A DNA stretch of 6,814 nt from Akkermansia sp. (lineage in GTDB: Bacteria; Verrucomicrobiota; Verrucomicrobiia; Verrucomicrobiales; Akkermansiaceae), in the NCBI GenBank assembly GCA_017379255.1, contig JAFNWZ010000091.1, positions 1-6,814 of the forward strand, in the 5' to 3' direction. This document shows, piece by piece, positions 4,301 to 6,814 of the stretch. The notes beneath the pieces were generated by a model, which was given only the letters and a program-made list of their open reading frames with translations, was not told the origin of the DNA and searched no databases. How positions within the stretch are numbered: the first letter of the stretch is position 1; each line of letters begins with the position of its first letter. The position numbers and the translations under genes are program-made.

Positions 4301-6814
4301 CATCCAGACACGCTGTGCGATGCTGCTGGAACAGGGCAAGAGCTGGGAGTACATCGGTGCGGTGAGTCAGCTGCTGGCCAACAAGGAACGCGTGGTAGAG
4401 CGCCAGGGACTGCTCGACCTGGGTGCAGACTTTGAAGAGGACATGGAACGCATGGCGAAGTTCGTGGAGAAGAACTTGCAGCTGCTGAAAGAATCCATTG
4501 ACGTCATCAAACAGAGTAAGAAGCTGAGCAAGGAAAAGAGAGCTCAGGCAGAACGCCTGGGTATCACCACAGCTACCTCAGCCGAGAATGAACAAATGCT
4601 TTCAGATCTCAACGAGCTGAAAGCACAGTTCGAGGCCATCGGCAGTTTCCCGGAACTCATAGCCCAGGCGCAGATGTGGGACGGTGTGACACCACTTGAC
4701 CCCGTGGGGCTGTACCTTGCCCGAAAAGAAGAAGAGCAACGCAGACGCGAAGAAGAGGGCAACATGGGCGCAGACGAGTACCTGGAAGGGCAAATCCGCG
4801 AGATTGTGGATGATGGAACGCCTGACTTATTCAGCGCCGAGATGAAAGGAATGTCACAGCCTGGGCACAATGAGAAAAACGTGACCATGGCCAGGAGTAA
4901 GGCCAGAGGCATTCTGCATGACCAGGGCAAGCCCAGCAGTTTTGCCATGACCAGCAAAGCCCTGAAACGCCTGAACGCCGACTATCTGGAGGCTGTACAG
5001 AGTGGCGACATGAGCAAGGCTGCACGTATGGTACGTGAGTATGCAGCCCTGAAAGGCTACACCACCGATGAAGAGTGGCGCATGATGCACCGGGCACCTG
5101 GTCCGGACGGGTACAAGACAGCAGAGGAACGAGTGGAGGCGTGCGCCGGTATATCTGTGCTGGATATGGCGGATGGATTCACTTACCTACCCGATGACTA
5201 CTGGGAAAACGGCTGGATGTATTCTGACCTGGACGATGCCGCGCATCGGGAATCATACCACAAGATGCGGGAGGCATTGCAGGCTGCAAAGGCCTGGAGA
5301 GCCGGTAAACGCAAGAGTGAACCGCTGGTACGCATGTACAGAGCCATGCCCAAGGACGTCAAAGGGGATAACTTCATCAATGGCGACTGGCTGACGCCAT
5401 CCCGCCTGTATGCGGTGATGCATGGGCAATCCAATGTGGACGGCGGCTACCGTATCGTGGAGCATGCTGTGCCCGTGAGCCAGGTGTACTTCAACGGTGA
5501 CGACATCTGCGAGTGGGGATATGATGACGGGCACGAGAACGCCTATGCCAACACCCGCAACAACGTCAAGCGCATTGACCCGGTGATATATGAGGAGGAC
5601 GGCAGTATACGCCCCCTGAGCAAGCGATTCAACCGCCGGGAAAGCCTGACGACTTACCTGGTAATAGGCAAGAATGCCAAGACCTGGAAAGAGTACGCCA
5701 AAAAGGCATTCCGAGGGCGTGATGACGGCAAGAAACGCGCTGAGCTGCATGACTACAGCTGGAGATTGACGCAGCCCTGGCGTGAGATGGGCATTGAACA
5801 GCCCGAGAAGAAACTGGCAGAGAAGCTGGAGGCATTCATCAGCACCATCACCCAGGAAGAGAGGGATGAGATGGAAAGCATTCTGACCATATCACGCCGC
5901 CGCCACATGTCACGCATGAGCCCGGTGTACAGTCTGAATGACGCCGAAGAGAAGCTGTTCACCGAGATTGTGAACAAGCACCGTGCAGCCGGTGGTGTGC
6001 TTCACCGAGCAGAAGCTGCCCTGGGTGTACATCTGCCAGACCACAGCTACGCCACATGGCTCAAGCCGCAGGCATTAGGGTATGAGCTGATTGCAAGCAG
6101 CATACTGAACCTGGAGGAGAATCAAGCCCTGAGAGCGAATGCCAGCATACAGTACATCGGCAAGTTGGGTGACATATTCGATGCGCCGGAGCTGTTTGCT
6201 GCCTATCCACAGTTGAAGAACATACGCGTGGAGCGACACAAGGCATGGCAGTACAGCGGATTCTATTCTGAGGCTGAGAATCTCATCGCCCTGCATGCGA
6301 ACCTGGATGAGGCGGAGGTGCTGGAAGTGCTGCTGCATGAGGTACAGCATGCCGTCCAGGGCATTGAGGGATTCGCACGAGGTGGCAACCCGGAGTCTGC
6401 CAGATGGGAAGTCTACAAAAACAAGAGGGACGCTGTGCAGAATCTGGAGAATGCCAAGGAGACATTGAGATTCCTGACCGCCTGCGATAAGGCAAAGGGA
6501 GTAGCCGAGCAGATGCTGCGCTACCGCACGATGAGCAGGGACGAGTTCCTGAAGCAGCCGGTGAACGGGTCCATGGTGCCCACGCCCTGGGGAAATCTGC
6601 TGGACGGGGGTACGAACCGTGAAGCCAGCATTGACAAGCTGTGGACATCGGCCATGAAGCGCCTATACATGCAGCTGACGCAACTGACAGAGGAGCGAAA
6701 CACGTATGATGGATATCTGCTGTTCATGATGCCACCGCTGCCCCGCCTAGAGGAGATTGTCATGGGTGAGGCCGAGGTGATGGAGCAGTACATCGAGCAG
6801 TTGAACCTGGTGCC
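381..6814 (+). CDS. Giant phage-type polyvalent protein (ParB-like, ART-like and zincin domains), 3'-partial
   Basis: One frame runs from ATG 381 to the window edge without a stop: 2144 complete residues plus two bases of a CCN (Pro) codon, so the protein is longer than this. It resembles the large multi-domain polyvalent proteins of phages and conjugative elements. Order of parts: charged helical N-terminus (1-330) with ADAGDTEALERVR at 31-43, an element often near the start of such proteins; Gly/Ala-rich amphipathic region (335-535); long helical region (560-1055); Gly-rich linker (about 1040-1075); DdrB-type ParB-like domain (1134-1240) with GRHR at 1178-1181; helical region (1240-1550); ART-like module (1555-1751); zincin-like module (1925-2005) with HEVQH at 1986-1990; helical tail. 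There is no signal peptide. By analogy it may be packaged in the virion and delivered with DNA to act against host defences or prepare replication, but this is inferred. I see no methylase or helicase motif in the visible part; more domains may lie beyond the edge. I am confident of the gene and its phage/mobile-element class, less so of the individual activities. Confidence 0.93.
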   Translation, partial: MLDVIQPTEPTPEEQPRRNYEAEALRDIAMADAGDTEALERVRGNMRYNKFLDERSTRAPETRESALGEMLCASQGLALPLMIKKMDELYGEDTARPVLQTRAEQERYVWQRFSGKQREAVEQHRALMASCERTREKLTDYISGVENMDAEDRANLPRLINGERLQKVEKVHTFMRTYIAPLEGMTDASDMLLKLDALEDELFDAIGTDEESAQLVAHALMGWADRVKSSGRVTGADEFTVAVGRKLHNWAHHMDVYGKEMGVMAMYNTPGREGHWMTSEDIERQLEAHRHTQARRAEAQKRQNARAILRGALSRAVEISDNTGFLEGSYRTMMQMAGDSSLYLIPYAGSIMGAADTLVGGMTESVDTNNTEWIFDENAERPSEQGASVQAMQDAAIQVGVEMLPGGKVASKGLSAITRYVTGRAMSRGLKPGALTRWVINTTQKSTGRALLYEGAVSFVEEGFIEPLAQGLATMGSDALLDMVGIDHGQSRSMKEAFGEIAETWSDPTQVAALAMFTAALTGASYPGIRANVKWFQDNRNMWESLGLKPEVVDEIMAAPNPMQRGQEEVEKGWREDTEGMRQRMLEKARQMKRAGEVLVLTGQGSLDPELAPDSSLARAYSAVWQEYEREGLVPHVEAVENGQFKITEQQTDGMTMELVLNAEDADAYLQSAIDKADAKRVAATQARLGADQDAEIIDLREEIANAASVIAGTAALRQVEQTGEQHGLQIEDVTAGLPDEIATPIRNQGYVSLKDAQNISEYAMGVIQGLTQEGMNETDARMSKNEAAGMVRSWGYWADFAQNFAHREAMAGLAPGEGRSSISRTRGEHKVQIDGREVYGSSLMGVKGAVTHYGALEDVTESVFDMMVQKRAQVILENQAGIREAAGEQRESTALERQEAEKQAWQELGDIAKKARAAILKADSKAEIEEVVDGDRMSITEAFSTMALSKFITSPVLPTWMQSLGKALQANVSAGAAINTVRKAYAAAMRKDAKVMSQLDKVLEDIGVQVRDVFAEARIEQADIMAWKQARAATYAAMNGVRGVGGNMVTDALQQTQDEYDGIERQDKKPPVQMENPMTPSQLENIVRQGMTNVPKVTGSMAGVFEDDQGIYNPAGKYWMGLIDKNKLKDGIAQVKVGDKGKHGVIRGRELVGKFQASAAPLYVFKRKSGELTVMSGRHRFELMMRDTDCKAHPCYVFEESEEFDERWARMMDYENNMRDDQADELTAATYVRETGYDDSILREKGLMRNESRSKTGAFIGRHASEELFVRFKNRALGKNASENAKNAYTICQLTYTIKDRKRIEDIQTRCAMLLEQGKSWEYIGAVSQLLANKERVVERQGLLDLGADFEEDMERMAKFVEKNLQLLKESIDVIKQSKKLSKEKRAQAERLGITTATSAENEQMLSDLNELKAQFEAIGSFPELIAQAQMWDGVTPLDPVGLYLARKEEEQRRREEEGNMGADEYLEGQIREIVDDGTPDLFSAEMKGMSQPGHNEKNVTMARSKARGILHDQGKPSSFAMTSKALKRLNADYLEAVQSGDMSKAARMVREYAALKGYTTDEEWRMMHRAPGPDGYKTAEERVEACAGISVLDMADGFTYLPDDYWENGWMYSDLDDAAHRESYHKMREALQAAKAWRAGKRKSEPLVRMYRAMPKDVKGDNFINGDWLTPSRLYAVMHGQSNVDGGYRIVEHAVPVSQVYFNGDDICEWGYDDGHENAYANTRNNVKRIDPVIYEEDGSIRPLSKRFNRRESLTTYLVIGKNAKTWKEYAKKAFRGRDDGKKRAELHDYSWRLTQPWREMGIEQPEKKLAEKLEAFISTITQEERDEMESILTISRRRHMSRMSPVYSLNDAEEKLFTEIVNKHRAAGGVLHRAEAALGVHLPDHSYATWLKPQALGYELIASSILNLEENQALRANASIQYIGKLGDIFDAPELFAAYPQLKNIRVERHKAWQYSGFYSEAENLIALHANLDEAEVLEVLLHEVQHAVQGIEGFARGGNPESARWEVYKNKRDAVQNLENAKETLRFLTACDKAKGVAEQMLRYRTMSRDEFLKQPVNGSMVPTPWGNLLDGGTNREASIDKLWTSAMKRLYMQLTQLTEERNTYDGYLLFMMPPLPRLEEIVMGEAEVMEQYIEQLNLV
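1371..1985 (+). other. Polyvalent protein part 2: Gly/Ala-rich amphipathic region, possibly membrane-interacting (residues ~331-535)
   Basis: Two stretches are much less charged than the surroundings: residues 342-362 (SLYLIPYAGS..., ending in GADTLVGGM-like sequence) and residues 509-530 (TQVAALAMFTAALTGAS...). Between them lies a helical region with QVGVEMLPGGKVASKG near residues 400-415 and the motif EEGFIEPLAQ at 461-470. In phage injected and polyvalent proteins, Gly/Ala-rich stretches followed by an acidic 'EE..xE..xQ' helix are common and have been suggested to insert into or cross membranes. Neither stretch is a clear single transmembrane helix, so a peripheral or transient membrane role is only inferred. 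Confidence 0.4.
2058..3545 (+). other. Polyvalent protein part 3: long helical region (residues ~560-1055)
   Basis: This 500-residue stretch is mainly helical and has no catalytic motif I can see. A short segment near residues 855-880 (HYGALEDVTESVFDMMVQKR) has the 'xxEDVxE' look seen in polyvalent proteins. A heptad-like charged coil follows at about 890-930 (ERQEAEKQAWQELGDIAKKA). Residues about 938-1010 (EAFSTMALSKFITSPVLPTW, then a helix with QANVSAGAAINTVRKAY) match in pattern a region recurrent in phage polyvalent proteins: acidic helix, Leu-Pro pair, Trp, long helix. The stretch ends in a Gly-rich turn, NGVRGVGGN at residues 1040-1048, probably a linker before the ParB-like domain. Its function is unknown. 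Confidence 0.4.
3780..4100 (+). other. ParB-like nuclease/DNA-binding domain, DdrB-type (residues ~1134-1240)
   Basis: The chain reads VIRGRELVGKF (1146-1156), then a strand APLYVFKRKSGELTVMSG (1161-1178), then GRHRFELMMRD (1178-1188), then CYVFEES (1197-1202), and later MMDYENNMRDDQADE (1212-1226). This is the order of the ParB fold as seen in DdrB-type ParB domains: a short strand, 'xxVxxxxDGxxxVxSGRHR', a helix, a strand, and then a 'D.E.N.RD.Q' helix. GRHR (1178-1181, bases 3912-3923) corresponds to the GxRR/GHRR nucleotide-binding motif of ParB proteins. Known members bind DNA or CTP, or cleave DNA; which applies here cannot be told. In polyvalent proteins such a domain is a recurrent component. 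A stretch just downstream, RSKTGAFIGRHASEELF at about 1255-1271, may belong to its helical extension. Confidence 0.75.
4101..5042 (+). other. Polyvalent protein part 5: charged helical and coiled-coil region (residues ~1241-1554)
   Basis: This is a long helical stretch following the ParB-like domain. Residues about 1355-1430 (KFVEKNLQLLKESIDVIKQS, then KKLSKEKRAQAERLG, then ENEQMLSDLNELKAQFEAI) show regular hydrophobic spacing consistent with coiled coil. A run of mixed charge, ARKEEEQRRREEE, lies at about residues 1447-1459. Between these, WDGVTPLDPVGLYL is a less charged turn. Stretches of this kind follow DdrB-type ParB domains in phage polyvalent proteins and act presumably as spacer or oligomerisation element; no activity can be assigned. 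Confidence 0.4.
5043..5633 (+). other. ADP-ribosyltransferase-like phage module (residues ~1555-1751)
   Basis: The order of motifs is one I recognise from many phage and prophage proteins: KGYTTDEEW (1558-1566), HRAPGPDGY (1570-1578), a helix with Asp/Glu and aromatic residues (about 1590-1630), VRMYRAMP (1650-1657), INGDWLTPSRLYAVMHG (1666-1682), GGYRIVEHAVPVSQVYF (1688-1704), DICEWGYDDG (1708-1717), then YANTRNNVKRIDP (1722-1734) and PLSKRFN (1745-1751). The trio of Arg1654 in 'YRA', the Ser/Thr in 'DWLTPS' (Thr1672 or Ser1674) and Glu1711 in 'EWGYD' has the order and spacing expected of the R-S-E type ADP-ribosyltransferase fold, so an NAD-using activity on a host or nucleic-acid target is possible. 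That these are the catalytic residues is my inference. The closing SKRFN tail is common after this module. If the fold call is wrong, it is still a conserved phage large-protein domain. Confidence 0.6.
5634..6152 (+). other. Linker between ART-like and zincin-like modules (residues ~1752-1924)
   Basis: This region is helical and charged. It opens with RRESLTTYLVIGKNAKTWKE and then shows several helices, including EQPEKKLAEKLEAFISTITQ (about 1807-1826) and EERDEMESILTISRRRHMSR. Near its end, ALGYELIASSILNLEENQ (about 1898-1915) leads into the next module and resembles the sequence that precedes the zincin-like domain in other phage large proteins. I see no catalytic motif in it. Confidence 0.35.
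6153..6395 (+). other. Zincin-like metallopeptidase module with HEVQH (residues ~1925-2005)
   Basis: The chain reads YIGKLGDIFDAPELFAAYP (1925-1943), then a strand region SGFYSEAENLIALHANLD, then VLEVLLHEVQHAVQ (1980-1993) and GIEGFARGGNPE (1994-2005). HEVQH at 1986-1990 (bases 6336-6350) is an HEXXH zinc site with His1986 and His1990 as zinc ligands and Glu1987 as the general base; Glu1996, in 'GIEGFARGG', could be the third ligand. The surrounding pattern 'L.D..D.PELF.AYP' with 'LLHE.QHA.Q..EGFARGG' is one I know from phage polyvalent proteins, probably one of the numbered LPD families (I think LPD23, not certain). A protease acting on host or phage proteins, or processing the giant protein itself, is possible but inferred. 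Confidence 0.7.
6396..6814 (+). other. Polyvalent protein C-terminal helical region, cut by window edge (residues ~2006-2144)
   Basis: After the zincin-like module the chain is helical and charged (SARWEVYKNKRDAVQNLENA, then KETLRFLTACDKAKGVAEQM), then has a more open stretch around VNGSMVPTPWGNLLDGGTNR (about 2056-2075), then helices with RLYMQLTQLTEERNTYDGYL. The stretch ending EEIVMGEAEVMEQYIEQLNLV runs off the window. I recognise no further motif; the open stretch may be part of the zincin domain's C-terminal half. Helicase, methylase or other domains often found in such proteins could follow beyond the edge. Confidence 0.4.

Noticed and set aside
5253..5750. Minus-strand open frame of 165 codons
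   Set aside because: It is antisense to the ART-like module, whose motifs on the plus strand are clear; the minus-strand product shows nothing recognisable.
1..6814. CRISPR array, tRNA, rRNA, insertion sequence, terminator or promoter
   Set aside because: I looked for regular direct repeats, terminal inverted repeats, tRNA-like arms and T-tailed hairpins and saw none; the sequence is coding throughout.

Overview
The window is almost entirely coding on the plus strand and looks like part of a bacteriophage (or prophage / conjugative element) structural or DNA-entry region. The main feature is one uninterrupted reading frame that opens with an ATG at 381 and is still open at the last base: 2144 complete codons and no stop. 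Several parts of its product resemble the giant 'polyvalent proteins' of phages and conjugative elements (family knowledge: Iyer and colleagues' polyvalent proteins with LPD domains), which are thought to enter the new host with the DNA. The host cannot be named from this window. Base composition is moderately GC-rich by eye. CGA, AGA and ATA codons are common and neither start has a strong ribosome binding site, so an enterobacterial host is not favoured.

Layout. (1) Positions 2-379 hold the 3' part of a small gene whose frame is open at the left edge; its last ~100 residues look beta-rich and I do not recognise it. (2) One base separates its stop from the ATG of the giant gene, so the two are probably co-transcribed and translationally coupled. 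(3) The giant protein reads in order: a charged helical N-terminus with an 'ADAGDTEALERVR' element; a Gly/Ala-rich amphipathic region with an 'EEGFIEPLAQ' motif (about residues 335-535); a long helical region typical of these proteins (about 560-1055); a ParB-like domain of the DdrB type with 'SGRHRFEL' (about 1134-1240); a second charged helical/coiled-coil region (about 1240-1550); an ADP-ribosyltransferase-like phage module from 'HRAP' through 'MYRAMP', 'GDWLTPS' and 'EWGYD' to 'PLSKRFN' (about 1555-1751); and a zincin-like metallopeptidase module with HEVQH (about 1925-2005). The C-terminus lies beyond the window.

Together the parts suggest a virion-packaged, multi-domain protein acting at or just after DNA entry: a membrane-interacting segment, a DNA-binding or nuclease-like ParB domain, and two candidate effector enzymes (ART-like and zincin). 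This functional reading is inference; the domain resemblances come from recognised motifs only.

A separate signal is a very strong shortage of GATC. I find only two sites in 6814 bases (1964-1967 and 4605-4608) where base composition would predict roughly 25. The codon choices (ATA/ATT instead of ATC after codons ending in G; GAC instead of GAT before codons starting with C) suggest selection against the site at the DNA level. I see no tRNA, rRNA, CRISPR array, insertion sequence, terminator or clear promoter. The longer minus-strand open frames are shadows of the giant gene.
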